From NCBI GenBank assembly GCA_031263335.1, contig JAISGB010000271.1, positions 1-17,136 of the forward strand: a DNA stretch of 17,136 nt. The letters run 5' to 3'. Under the pieces are notes generated by a model, which saw only the letters and a list, made by a program, of their open reading frames with translations, was not told the DNA's origin and searched no databases. Shown here one piece after another: positions 1-7,773 of the stretch; position 1 is the stretch's first letter, and each line of letters starts with the position of its first letter. The DNA is from Eubacteriales Family XIII. Incertae Sedis bacterium (lineage in GTDB: Bacteria > Bacillota > Clostridia > Peptostreptococcales > Anaerovoracaceae). A program made the position numbers and the translations under genes.

Positions 1-700
1 GGTGGATGAGGCGGTGGACAACGCCGTCATGGGTTCGAAGTATGCAGAGGAATGGGATCTGGACGGCCTGAACGCCGCGCTGAAACAGATCAGCCGCGCC
101 TACGTGGGCGCGCCCTATACCGAAGACCAATTGCCCACGCTTACGCCCGAGATCCTCAAGGAGGAGATCGGCGCGCGCTTCATCGAACTGTACGATAAGA
201 AGGAAGCGGAGATCGGCGCCAAGGTCATGCGCGATCTGGAGCGCACGATCCTGCTGAGCATCATCGACAGCAAATGGATGGATCACATCGACGCCATGGA
301 TCAGTTGCGGCACGGGATCGGTCTGCGCGCCATCGGCCAACAGGACCCGGCGCGCGCCTACGCGCAGGAAGGGTTCGACATGTTTGAACTCATGACGGAA
401 TCCATCAAGGAGGATACCGTCAAGTTCTGTTACAACGTCACCGTCGAGACCAAAACAACGCGGAAGCAGGTGATCTCCGGCGGCAAGGAGGTCAAGGAAG
501 AGGACGCGGGTTCATACTCCGGCAACGGCGGCGGCGAATACGAGGGCAACGCGGGCGGCGCGCCCGCCCGACCCGAGACATCGGATCGCGAGGCAAGACA
601 GGAGACGGTCAGGCGGACGGCGCCCAAGACCGGCCGCAATGAACCCTGCCCCTGCGGTTCGGGGAAGAAGTACAAGAATTGTTGCGGAAAGAACGCGTAA
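1..700 (+). CDS. secA: Protein translocase subunit SecA, C-terminal part (5' end outside window)
   Basis: SecA is the ATPase motor that drives preproteins through SecYEG at the inner face of the membrane. Only about the last 230 residues are present, and the frame is open to the left edge, so the GTG at base 2 is an internal codon and not a start. The visible part covers the helical scaffold and wing region, with the conserved run [19 protein letters not shown]. An acidic, Gly-rich linker follows (about residues 165-205), then the C-terminal SEC-C zinc motif [13 protein letters not shown], which in the family binds Zn and SecB or ribosomes. The stop is TAA at 698-700. prfB follows 36 bp later, the usual Firmicutes order. 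Nothing looks broken and the identification is secure. Confidence 0.97.
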   Translation, partial: VDEAVDNAVMGSKYAEEWDLDGLNAALKQISRAYVGAPYTEDQLPTLTPEILKEEIGARFIELYDKKEAEIGAKVMRDLERTILLSIIDSKWMDHIDAMDQLRHGIGLRAIGQQDPARAYAQEGFDMFELMTESIKEDTVKFCYNVTVETKTTRKQVISGGKEVKEEDAGSYSGNGGGEYEGNAGGAPARPETSDREARQETVRRTAPKTGRNEPCPCGSGKKYKNCCGKNA

Positions 701-736
701 TCGTTGAACAGTAACCTTAAAATATGAGGGCCAATT

Positions 737-1840
737 GTGATAGAATTAGAACAGATCAAATACGAGTTGAACGACGCAAAGGCGGGACTTGCGGAGATCG
801 GGGCGTCCTTGGGTCTTGACGCGCTGAAAAGCCGTCTGAGCGAGATTACGCACATAAGTGAAAAGGAAGGCTTTTGGGACGATCACGCCGCCGCGCAAAA
901 ATTGCTGAAGGAGAAGAAGTCCATCGAAAGCCGGATCCGCGACTATGACGATCTGGCCGACGGCCTCGAGGAGGTCGAGGTCATGATCGATCTGGCCGAG
1001 GAGGAGGACGACGCGTCCGTCGTCCCCGAGATTCGTTCGGGCTACGAGCAATGGAAGAAGGATTTGGATTCCCTGCGCGTGGGCGCCCTCTTGGACGGCG
1101 AGTACGACGGATACAACGCCATCGTTTCCATTCACGCCGGTTCGGGCGGCACCGACGCGCAGGACTGGGCGGAAATGTTGTTGCGCATGTACCTTCGGTG
1201 GGCGGAGTCCAAGAAATACCGCGTCAAGATGTGGGATCTGCAGGACGCGAACGAGGGCGGCATCAAGAACGCCACCTTCCTCGTGGAAGGGGAATACGCG
1301 TACGGCTATCTGAAAAACGAAAAGGGCGTACACCGCATCGTGCGCATCTCCCCGTTCGATTCCTCCGCGCGGCGGCATACCTCGTTCTCTTCCGTGGATG
1401 TCATGCCCGAGATCGACGATGAGATCAATGTGGAGATCGATCCCGACGACATCCGCATCGACACCTTCCGTTCCAGCGGGGCGGGCGGACAACATGTAAA
1501 CAAGACCGATTCGGCCATCCGCATCACCCATCTGCCCACGAACATCGTCGTTTCCTGCCAGAATGAGCGGTCGCAACACCAGAACAAGGAAGTGGCCATG
1601 CGCATCCTCAAGTCACGGCTCGTGGAGTTGGCCGAGCGCGAGCACAAGGAAAATTTGGCGGAATTGGCCGGAGATTACAGTCAGATCACCTGGGGCAGCC
1701 AGATACGCTCTTACGTATTCCATCCCTATTCGTTGGTCAAGGATCACCGCACCAACGCGGAAAACGGCAATGTGCAGGCCGTGATGGACGGGGATCTGGA
1801 TCTGTTCATCAATGAAAAACTGAAACAGAAGGAACAATGA
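737..1840 (+). CDS. prfB: Peptide chain release factor 2 (RF2), single-frame gene
   Basis: RF2 recognises UGA and UAA stop codons in the ribosomal A site and triggers peptidyl-tRNA hydrolysis. The 367-residue product is of normal family length. It has the SPF tripeptide of the stop-codon recognition loop at residues 205-207 and the catalytic GGQ at 250-252, inside SGAGGQHVNKTDSA. The start is GTG at 737, preceded by GAGGG (726-730) with 6 bp spacing, and the N-terminus aligns with the Firmicutes RF2 start. In many bacteria this gene needs a +1 frameshift at CUU-UGA-C near codon 26. Here codons 27-28 read CTT GAC directly (815-820), so the whole protein lies in one frame. The stop is TGA, which RF2 itself reads. 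It is probably co-transcribed with secA upstream and the HAD phosphatase 6 bp downstream. Confidence 0.97.
   Translation: MIELEQIKYELNDAKAGLAEIGASLGLDALKSRLSEITHISEKEGFWDDHAAAQKLLKEKKSIESRIRDYDDLADGLEEVEVMIDLAEEEDDASVVPEIRSGYEQWKKDLDSLRVGALLDGEYDGYNAIVSIHAGSGGTDAQDWAEMLLRMYLRWAESKKYRVKMWDLQDANEGGIKNATFLVEGEYAYGYLKNEKGVHRIVRISPFDSSARRHTSFSSVDVMPEIDDEINVEIDPDDIRIDTFRSSGAGGQHVNKTDSAIRITHLPTNIVVSCQNERSQHQNKEVAMRILKSRLVELAEREHKENLAELAGDYSQITWGSQIRSYVFHPYSLVKDHRTNAENGNVQAVMDGDLDLFINEKLKQKEQ
815..820 (+). other. Relic of the prfB programmed frameshift site (CTT GAC)
   Basis: Bases 811-820 read GGGTCTTGAC, which is the conserved frameshift signal GGGTCTTTGAC of Firmicutes prfB minus one T. The two codons encode L27-D28 in the continuous reading frame, so autoregulation by RF2 level is absent here. 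Confidence 0.7.
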
Positions 1841-1846
1841 TCGTTC

Positions 1847-2509
1847 ATGAAGATAAATACCGTACTCCTTGACTTTGACGGGACGATCATGGACACGAAT
1901 GACCTGATCGTCCGCTCATGGCAACATACATTTCGCGCGCTGACGGGCGCCGACGGCCCGATCGATGAAATACTGCGATCCTTCGGCGAGCCGCTGACGG
2001 ATACGATCGGCCGGTTCTTTCCCGACAGGGATCGGGATGAGGTCGTGCGCGTCTACCGGGATTTTCACGTCGACATTTTCGAGGACGCCATCAGGCCGTT
2101 TCCCGGCATCCGAGAAATGTTGGAGGCATTGAAATCCGAGGGGTATACGCTCGGATTGGTCACTTCGCGACTCGCGCGAACGACGCGTCGGGGGCTGAAA
2201 AAATTCGATCTTTCCCATTATTTCGATTCGATCGTCACCGAGGAGGACACGGAGCGCTCCAAGCCCGATCCCGCTCCTATCTTGCTGTCCTTGGATCGTC
2301 TCGGCAAGGCGCCGGGCGAGGCCATCATGATCGGCGACACCCTGCACGACATCGGATGCGCGCGAAACGCCGGCGTGCCGGTCGCGCTCGTATCGTGGAC
2401 GCTCGCGGCGCCGGAATCCCGACGGACGGGCGACAACGCCCCCGATTTCATCCTCGAGACACCCGAAAGTCTTATCGGCCTATTGCGTTCGTATAACGCC
2501 GCCGTCTGA
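1847..2509 (+). CDS. ppaX: HAD-superfamily phosphatase, PpaX/Gph-like
   Basis: This 220-residue HAD hydrolase has all four motifs: the nucleophile DFDGT (D9, D11), the T/S motif VTSR (about 105-108), K139 in RSKPDP, and the acidic MIGDTLHDI (D164, D168). A C1-type helical cap lies between motifs I and II. The N-terminal pattern DTNDLIVRSWQHTF resembles pyrophosphatase PpaX of Bacillus, which hydrolyses pyrophosphate from HPr-Ser-P dephosphorylation, and the length fits (about 216 in Bacillus). Phosphoglycolate phosphatase (Gph) is the main alternative, since sequence alone rarely separates them. The ATG at 1847 is 6 bp after the prfB stop, with an AGAAGGA ribosome binding site 12 bp upstream, so it is probably translated from the secA-prfB transcript. 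The stop codon lies in the loop of a long stem-loop at 2490-2530. The fold is certain; the exact substrate is not. Confidence 0.85.
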   Translation: MKINTVLLDFDGTIMDTNDLIVRSWQHTFRALTGADGPIDEILRSFGEPLTDTIGRFFPDRDRDEVVRVYRDFHVDIFEDAIRPFPGIREMLEALKSEGYTLGLVTSRLARTTRRGLKKFDLSHYFDSIVTEEDTERSKPDPAPILLSLDRLGKAPGEAIMIGDTLHDIGCARNAGVPVALVSWTLAAPESRRTGDNAPDFILETPESLIGLLRSYNAAV

Positions 2510-2530
2510 AAACCGCGGCGGCGTTATACG
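2490..2530 (+). terminator. 15-bp perfect stem-loop straddling the phosphatase stop codon
   Basis: Bases 2490-2504 (CGTATAACGCCGCCG) pair perfectly with 2516-2530, with an 11-base loop that contains the TGA stop. No T-tract follows on either strand, so it is not a classical intrinsic terminator. It may act as a weak or Rho-assisted terminator, or as a 3'-end stabiliser for the secA-prfB-phosphatase transcript. The pairing is certain; the role is inferred. Confidence 0.5.
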
Positions 2531-2606
2531 GCGACATCCGGGAAGGGAAGTGGGAACCTCAGACAAAAACAATCAACCAAACCAAACTAACTCAAATAAA
2601 GGAACG

Positions 2607-3851
2607 ATGGTGAATAAAATGAAGAAACTGTTAATTCTTGGCGTTGGGGCGCAAGGCTCGACGGTAGCAAAACGTATGAACGAAGAACCGAACGTTTCCG
2701 AGATCATCTGCGCGGATCGCGATCGGAAGGCGGTGGACGCCTTGGTCTCGGAATTGGATAAGGCGACGGGCGCGCAGGTGGACGCGCGGGACAAGGCCGA
2801 CATCGCGGCCGCCGCGCAGGGCGTCGACCTGATCGTCAACGGCCTGCCGCTCGCGTGGCACGGAAACGTGCTTGACGCGGCCTTGGAGGTGAAGGCGAAC
2901 TATCAGGACTTTGCGGCGACGGACGCGCTTGCGGACAATTGGATCGAAAGCATACGCGTCCTCTATGAGGGATACGGCCCGAAGTTTGAGGCGATCGGCC
3001 GGACCGCCGTCATCGGGACGGGTTCCGCCCCGGGACTGATCTGCGCGGCCACGCGGCGGGCGGTGCGGGAACTCGACGCCTGTGAGACCATCAACAATAT
3101 TGTCTTTGAGGGGGTGGAGGCGAAGCGGTTTCTGCCGTTCTGGTGGTCGCCCGTCACCGCGCTCAACGACATGAGCGAACGCGCCTACGCGGTCAAGGAC
3201 GGGGAACTGATCCGAACGGAGCCGTTCGCCTTGCCCATCAAGCGTTTCTATGACTATATGGGTTTGGACGGACCGGTCACCCTGACGGAACACAGCCACG
3301 ATGAACCCGTGCATTATTGGTTCAACAAGGACGCCTATTTCAAGGGCGTGAAAAACGTCAACTTCAAGTACGGAGGCGCCGGCGTGGAATTCGCGAAACC
3401 GCTCTATCGGGCGGGCCTGCTTTCCAAGCAAGCCGAACGTGTGAACGGAAGCGAGGTGATCCCCTTCGACCTGGTTTTGAACCACGTGCCGCCCGCGCCC
3501 AAATACAGGGAGGAGATTCGGGCCATACTCGACGAGGGGCTTGTGATGGACTCCGGATGTATGGTCGTGGAAGCCTACGGAAAGAAGGACGGAAAGGATA
3601 TGTTGGTCGAGGTCCATGTGTTTGCCCCCGGCTTGGCCGAATCCTTCGACCGGGCGGGCATCACGGCCGAGATGTATCTGACGGGGCAGGGCGGCGCGCT
3701 GTTCACGAAGCTGTTTGTCGAGGATCGCTATGCGCGGAAGGGTCTGATCTCCTCGGATATGCTCACGGACGATCAGGTCGATTATTACTTTGAGTTGGCA
3801 GCGGAATTGGGGATCGAGATCCGGACGCAGATCAAACAGATCAACGCGTAA
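2607..3851 (+). CDS. Saccharopine dehydrogenase-family oxidoreductase (copy 1)
   Basis: This is a soluble NAD(P)-dependent oxidoreductase-like protein of 414 residues. The N-terminal Rossmann fold begins MKKLLILGVGAQGS, with the GxGxxG dinucleotide loop at about residues 12-17 and a possible 2'-phosphate or ribose contact at ADRDRK. The rest resembles the saccharopine dehydrogenase / carboxynorspermidine synthase fold, including GTGSAPGL at about residue 136. Family members make or cleave secondary amines such as saccharopine. Many anaerobe versions have no assigned substrate, so I assign none. The start is uncertain. ATG 2607 has AAAGGA just upstream and ATG 2619 (MKKLL) has GGTGA. A longer GTG start at 2550 would add an Asn/Gln/Lys-rich tail that looks non-coding. 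A second member of the family lies on the opposite strand at 5274-6551. Confidence 0.88.
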   Translation: MVNKMKKLLILGVGAQGSTVAKRMNEEPNVSEIICADRDRKAVDALVSELDKATGAQVDARDKADIAAAAQGVDLIVNGLPLAWHGNVLDAALEVKANYQDFAATDALADNWIESIRVLYEGYGPKFEAIGRTAVIGTGSAPGLICAATRRAVRELDACETINNIVFEGVEAKRFLPFWWSPVTALNDMSERAYAVKDGELIRTEPFALPIKRFYDYMGLDGPVTLTEHSHDEPVHYWFNKDAYFKGVKNVNFKYGGAGVEFAKPLYRAGLLSKQAERVNGSEVIPFDLVLNHVPPAPKYREEIRAILDEGLVMDSGCMVVEAYGKKDGKDMLVEVHVFAPGLAESFDRAGITAEMYLTGQGGALFTKLFVEDRYARKGLISSDMLTDDQVDYYFELAAELGIEIRTQIKQINA

Positions 3852-3884
3852 AATTCCGGCGCCGCGTCAGGTCCCTGCGCTTCC

Positions 3885-3913
3885 TTGTGCATTATACGCA
3901 AATGGGTTATAAT
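3885..3913 (+). promoter_or_regulatory. Sigma-A/70-type promoter for the aldo/keto reductase
   Basis: A perfect -10 TATAAT lies at 3908-3913 with a 17-bp spacer to a weak -35 TTGTGC at 3885-3890. It sits 34 bp after the preceding stop codon and implies a 5' leader of about 95 nt before the ATG at 4018. The assignment rests on consensus matching only. Confidence 0.6.
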
Positions 3914-3980
3914 CGAAAAACAGGGTGAAAATTTTCGTTGTCGTCCGGAGGGTGATTTCTTGCGGGTCTGAATTCTTTGA

Positions 3981-4008
3981 AAAGGAGGAGCCGCGGCTGA
4001 AGCCGCGG
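3981..4008 (+). promoter_or_regulatory. Strong Shine-Dalgarno followed by a GC hairpin ahead of the reductase start
   Basis: AAAGGAGG (3981-3988) is nearly perfect but lies 29 bases before the ATG at 4018. Between them CCGCGGC (3991-3997) pairs with GCCGCGG (4002-4008) around a TGAA loop. The hairpin could fold out and bring the site closer to the ATG. Alternatively, initiation could occur at the in-frame CTG at 3997, 8 bases from the site. A weak CGGGA sits nearer the ATG. Confidence 0.5.
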
Positions 4009-4017
4009 GAAAACGCT

Positions 4018-5145
4018 ATGAAGTACAGAACATTTCCAAAGACAGGTGAAAAGGTCTCTTTGCTCGGTTTCGGTTGTATGCGGTTGCCGGAATCGGACGG
4101 GCGCATCGACGAGGCGGAGGCGATCCGCATGATTCGATATGCGATCGACAATGGCGTCAACTATGTGGATACCGCCTATATGTATCATGGCGGCAAGAGC
4201 GAACCGCTCGTCGGAAAGGCGTTGAAGGACGGATATCGCGAGAAGGTATTGTTGGCGGACAAGTTGCCCATCGTGTTTGTGAAGGAGTCCTCGGATCAGC
4301 AGAGGTTCTTGGATGAGCAATTGGAACGCTTGGATCTGCCGTACATCGACATGTACCTCGCCCATGACATCAACGAAAAATCGTGGGAAAAGGTCAAGAA
4401 ATTCGACACCTTGCGTTTTATGGAGGAGAAGCGGAATGAGGGCGTCATCAAGCATGTCGGATTCTCGTTCCACGGGGAAACGCCGGCCTTTTTCCGAGAG
4501 GTCATAGACGCGTTTCCGTGGGATTTCTGCCAGATCCAACTCAACTATATGGACGCGGAGTTGCAGGCGGGGGTGGAAGGGCTGAAGTACGCCGCCTCCA
4601 AAGGCATCCCCGTCGTCATCATGGAACCGCTGAAGGGCGGGAAGCTCACGGATGTGTTGCCGGGGCCGATCAAGGCGTATTGGGATCGCATCGGCGCGAA
4701 GCGGACGCCGGCCGAGTGGGGGTTCAAGTGGGTCGCGAACTTCCCCGAGGTCATGACCATCCTGAGCGGCATGAGTACCTTTGAACAGGTCGATGAGAAC
4801 ATCCGCATACTCTCGGACGCCGAGGCGAATGCCCTGACGCCGGACGAGCTCGACATCATCGAACGGGTCGCCGCGGAATACAACGGCCTCATACCCTATT
4901 CCTGCACCGCGTGCAGGTATTGTATGCCCTGTCCGGAGCGCCTCAATATCCCCTATCTCATTTCACTGCGGAATGAGGCGACGATCTTCGAGAGTCCGGA
5001 CAAGATCGCGTTCACCATCAATTCGTTCGTGCGTCCGAAGCCGTCCGCCTGTATCTCGTGCAGACAATGCGAGGAGAAATGCCCTCAGCATCTGCCGATT
5101 GCCGATATTATGGATGAGTCCGAGCGAATGTTTGAACGCGTATAG
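4018..5145 (+). CDS. Aldo/keto reductase with C-terminal Fe-S (ferredoxin-like) domain
   Basis: This cytoplasmic NAD(P)H-dependent reductase has 375 residues. The aldo/keto reductase barrel carries the complete catalytic tetrad: D51 and Y56 in DTAYMY, K82 in LADKLP and H116 in YLAHD. Behind the barrel are two cysteine groups, C296-x2-C299-x2-C302-x2-C305-P and C345-x2-C348-x2-C351-x3-C355-P. The second is a standard [4Fe-4S] motif, and the first is a tighter variant. This architecture matches the family of predicted oxidoreductases called COG1453, common in anaerobes, whose substrates are mostly unknown. The Fe-S part suggests electron exchange with ferredoxin or another redox partner. The ATG at 4018 is chosen because homology begins at MKYRTFPKTGEKVS. 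The frame is open upstream to about 3925, so an N-terminal extension cannot be excluded. The gene has its own promoter, and a terminator lies 47 bp downstream. Confidence 0.93.
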   Translation: MKYRTFPKTGEKVSLLGFGCMRLPESDGRIDEAEAIRMIRYAIDNGVNYVDTAYMYHGGKSEPLVGKALKDGYREKVLLADKLPIVFVKESSDQQRFLDEQLERLDLPYIDMYLAHDINEKSWEKVKKFDTLRFMEEKRNEGVIKHVGFSFHGETPAFFREVIDAFPWDFCQIQLNYMDAELQAGVEGLKYAASKGIPVVIMEPLKGGKLTDVLPGPIKAYWDRIGAKRTPAEWGFKWVANFPEVMTILSGMSTFEQVDENIRILSDAEANALTPDELDIIERVAAEYNGLIPYSCTACRYCMPCPERLNIPYLISLRNEATIFESPDKIAFTINSFVRPKPSACISCRQCEEKCPQHLPIADIMDESERMFERV

Positions 5146-5191
5146 AGCGGAATGACAGGATCGCGACAGGGGGACTGACAGGATCGCGATA

Positions 5192-5233
5192 AAAAGGCGG
5201 CATACCGTGTTTGGACACCGTATGCCGCCTTTT
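5192..5233. terminator. Bidirectional intrinsic terminator between convergent genes
   Basis: AAAAGGCGGCATAC (5192-5205) pairs perfectly with 5220-5233. The apical part can extend through GTGT/ACAC around TTGG. A-rich and T-rich flanks lie on both sides, so it can stop transcription from the aldo/keto reductase (plus) and from the saccharopine-dehydrogenase-like gene (minus). It lies in the 128-bp gap between the two stop codons. Confidence 0.9.
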
Positions 5234-5273
5234 GCGATCGGGTCTCGCCGTTGCCCGTCGAAGCGAGGGATGC

Positions 5274-6551
5274 TTACTCCAACAGATCCGACAGCGCCTT
5301 CTTATTCAGCATATCCGCATAGTCGCTGTCCATCTCGAGAAGGCCGGCGGGGAACTCGTACTTGGCAAGCCGCTCGACGAACGGTTCGGGCGGGAAGGAC
5401 TCGGGTCCGTGGACGCCCTTCAGATTCCAGATGCCCTTGTCGATCAGTTCCAACATGATGACGGGGCCGACCGCTGTCTGCGCCACGACGGAATTTGTCC
5501 CGTATTTCTTCAGACAGGTCTGATTGTCCGCCACCTGATACAGGTAGACGGATCTGCGCTTGCCGTCCTTCGTACCCGTCACCCAGGTACCCGCGCAACC
5601 CTTTCCGACCATGTTGACCGAGCTTTCGATGGGACTCGGCACGACCCTGACGAGAAAGTCGCGCGGCGTTATCTGCCTTTCGCCGACCGACACTTCGCCG
5701 ACCGTTATCTTGCGTTTCGCGTCGGTCATGCCGACGGACTCGAGGTTCAACAGCAGTTGCCGGAATTCGGCGGGTACGCCGTACTTGAATGTCACCCTGT
5801 TGCAGTCGATCACGCGCGGGACCAAGAGCACTTCCTCATGCTCCACGTTCACGACCTCCACATCGCCGATCCCGCCGGGGAAATGGAAGATCTCGGGTTC
5901 GGAGAAGCGATCCGTCGTGAACCAACCCTTGCCTTTTTCCCAGATGACGGGAGGATTGAGGCATTCTTCGATGGTCGTCCACACCGAAAAACCGAAATCG
6001 CCGCCGCCCGTGTAGTTGTCGCCGTCCCGCACATTGATCTCGTCGACGGTATCGAAGAGCCGGTCCGCCGCGTACCGCGCGAAGACGTCGGCCATGCCCG
6101 GCTCTACGCCGGAACCCACGATGGCGGTGATGCCCTTCTCCGCCCACTGTTCGTGCCGCGCGAACTGGTAGTCTCCCAACTTGACGTTCGCCTTGTGATA
6201 GGGATCCTTTTCATCGGGGACGGAGAGCGTCATGGCGCAATCCAAATATCCCACGCCCCGTTCGAAACACGCCTCGAAGATGGTCTCGTTGAAGGCGGGT
6301 TCGACGGCGTTCATGACGAAATCCACCTCCCGCTTTTCGATCACCATCTTGAGGTAGGCGGGGCTGCGGGCGTCGATCTCGCTTGGGATAAACCGCGGGT
6401 CGTCCAATTGCTTCGTGACCTCCATCGCCCGTCCGAGATCGTAGTCGGCGATGACGACCTTTTCAGCCCACGCGCCCTCCTTGCCCGCCCGTTTGATGAT
6501 CTGCGCCGCCGATGTCCCGACGCCGCCCGCTCCGACGATTAACAGTTTCAT
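5274..6551 (-). CDS. Saccharopine dehydrogenase-family oxidoreductase (copy 2)
   Basis: This 425-residue protein starts MKLLIVGAGGVGTS, with a canonical GxGxxG (G7, G9, G12) and an acidic residue in IADYD at the end of the second strand, which suggests NAD(H). Downstream it shows IVGSGVEPGMADVFARY, typical of the saccharopine dehydrogenase / carboxynorspermidine dehydrogenase fold. Closest characterised functions would be lysine or polyamine metabolism, but no neighbour gene supports either, so the substrate is left open. The ribosome binding site is excellent (GGAGGTG, 6 bases before the ATG). The gene follows the response regulator-GGDEF gene by 37 bp on the same strand with no visible terminator, so co-transcription is likely. 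It converges on the aldo/keto reductase. It differs clearly in sequence from copy 1 at 2607-3851 and is not a recent tandem duplicate. Confidence 0.88.
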   Translation of the reverse strand: MKLLIVGAGGVGTSAAQIIKRAGKEGAWAEKVVIADYDLGRAMEVTKQLDDPRFIPSEIDARSPAYLKMVIEKREVDFVMNAVEPAFNETIFEACFERGVGYLDCAMTLSVPDEKDPYHKANVKLGDYQFARHEQWAEKGITAIVGSGVEPGMADVFARYAADRLFDTVDEINVRDGDNYTGGGDFGFSVWTTIEECLNPPVIWEKGKGWFTTDRFSEPEIFHFPGGIGDVEVVNVEHEEVLLVPRVIDCNRVTFKYGVPAEFRQLLLNLESVGMTDAKRKITVGEVSVGERQITPRDFLVRVVPSPIESSVNMVGKGCAGTWVTGTKDGKRRSVYLYQVADNQTCLKKYGTNSVVAQTAVGPVIMLELIDKGIWNLKGVHGPESFPPEPFVERLAKYEFPAGLLEMDSDYADMLNKKALSDLLE

Positions 6552-6588
6552 TCATTCACCTCCGTTTCAATTGTAACTACTAAAATGT

Positions 6589-7554
6589 TTATGGTTTGGA
6601 CGATTGCGGAATATCGAACGATTGATACGCGTCCCTTCTGCGATCGGTGAAATAGTTGCTGCCCGGCATGGTTTTCAGTTTCTTTTTTACGTCCGAGGCG
6701 ATGTCCCCCACCTCCACATAGCTGTTGATCTCCCGCCGTTCGTTCGTAATGATGGCGAGGGAGATGGACATGAGGGGGAAGGTGTCGATCTCTCCCTTCC
6801 GGTTCTTCGTCGTGATGCACCCTCTGATACGATCCTCTTCGTTATAGAAGTTCAAAACCTTTTCGTCGAATTCCGCGATGATTTCCTCGCAGATCCGCTC
6901 CGCCTTGTCCGGCGTGGACACGAGGATGAAGTCGTCCCCGCCGATGTGGCCCACGAAGTCGTCGCTGTTGCCGAAAAGCGCCACCTGATCCTTCAGGATG
7001 TCGGCGCTCAGGACGATGATCCGATCGCCGTTGGAAAAACCGTACACGTCGTTGTATGCTTTAAAGTTGTCCAAATCCACATAGATCACCGCGAAACTGA
7101 TGCCCCGGGCGATCCGGCTCGTGATGTCCCGCTGTATCTCAAGGTTTCCGTTCAGCCCCGTGAGGGGGTTCGCGTTTCGGTTTCGGTCGATCCGACGGAA
7201 TATATTTTTGATCCTGCTGAGAAGTTCCCGCTCGTTGAAAGGCTTTTTCACATAGTCGTCGGCGCCGAGTTCCAATCCGATCAGAATGTCTTCCTGTGAG
7301 TCCTGCGAGGTGATCATGATGATGGGCATCAGATTGTTGCTTTCGGATTCGCGCAGTATACGGCAGATCTCAAAACCGCTGTAATCGGGCATGATGACGT
7401 CCAAGAGGGCCAGATCGGGCTTCTCGCTCTTGACCAAGTCCAATCCTTCCGCGCCTGTCCCCGCCTCGATGACGTCATATTCCTTGTTGAGCGACAACCG
7501 GAGTTGCCCCCTGAAAAATGGGCTGTCGTCAACGATCAGAATTTTCTTCGCCAT
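6589..7554 (-). CDS. Response regulator with GGDEF output domain (degenerate GGDDF)
   Basis: The 321-residue protein joins an N-terminal receiver domain (about 1-120) to a GGDEF domain (about 128-300). The receiver has all key residues: D9 and D10 of the acidic pocket, phospho-acceptor D52 in LLDVIMP, T82 and K104 in KKPF. The GGDEF domain has NPLTGL, VDLDNFKAYND and the signature GGDDF at 205-209. In active diguanylate cyclases the fourth position is Glu, so activity here is uncertain. The inhibitory-site RxxD, expected five residues upstream, reads NSDD. It may be a weak cyclase, a nucleotide sensor or a phosphorylation-dependent adaptor. The start ATG follows GGAGAG closely. No histidine kinase lies in the window. 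It appears to lead a transcript with the saccharopine-dehydrogenase-like gene downstream. Confidence 0.9.
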   Translation of the reverse strand: MAKKILIVDDSPFFRGQLRLSLNKEYDVIEAGTGAEGLDLVKSEKPDLALLDVIMPDYSGFEICRILRESESNNLMPIIMITSQDSQEDILIGLELGADDYVKKPFNERELLSRIKNIFRRIDRNRNANPLTGLNGNLEIQRDITSRIARGISFAVIYVDLDNFKAYNDVYGFSNGDRIIVLSADILKDQVALFGNSDDFVGHIGGDDFILVSTPDKAERICEEIIAEFDEKVLNFYNEEDRIRGCITTKNRKGEIDTFPLMSISLAIITNERREINSYVEVGDIASDVKKKLKTMPGSNYFTDRRRDAYQSFDIPQSSKP

Positions 7555-7673
7555 TTTCTCTCCGTATATTCCTTCCCGAAGAAGCGCCGATAAAACGGGC
7601 GTACCCGATTCCCGCCGTCCTTTCGGATCAAGCGCTTATCCCATGGAAAGATTGTACCACGTTAAATGACCGG

Positions 7674-7702
7674 TTGACAATACGGAGAAGGGAAGATAAA
7701 GT
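7674..7702 (+). promoter_or_regulatory. Promoter for the lplA-lipA operon
   Basis: A perfect -35 TTGACA at 7674-7679 is followed after 17 bp by TAAAGT (7697-7702), a 4/6 match to the -10 consensus. It lies about 70 bp before the lplA ATG, in the divergent gap between the response regulator gene and lplA. I see no convincing promoter on the minus strand in this 219-bp gap. Confidence 0.5.
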
Positions 7703-7773
7703 AAGTATAAGGGTAATCTATCGAATGGCATGGCGGCGGACGGCGTTCCGGGACGCGGGGGAAATGATCTGTA

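Noticed and set aside
724..819. Zero frame from ATG 724 ending at TGA 817-819, which would recreate an RF2 frameshift as TCT TGA C
   Set aside because: No ribosome binding site precedes ATG 724, its peptide is Arg-rich and unlike RF2, and the GTG 737 frame matches the RF2 N-terminus with good spacing.
746..1579. Long open frame antisense to prfB (277 codons)
   Set aside because: It mirrors the codon bias of a GC-rich gene. No ribosome binding site or recognisable domain, and prfB is unambiguous.
2550..2606. Upstream GTG start extending saccharopine-dehydrogenase-like copy 1 by 19 residues
   Set aside because: The extension is an Asn/Gln/Thr/Lys run that does not belong to the fold, and GGAAGGGA abuts the GTG too closely. 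The stretch looks like an unstructured A/C-rich leader.
5211..6542. 443-codon frame antisense to the second saccharopine-dehydrogenase-like gene
   Set aside because: Product is His/Asp/Arg-rich with no domain and runs through the terminator. The opposite strand carries a clear Rossmann protein.
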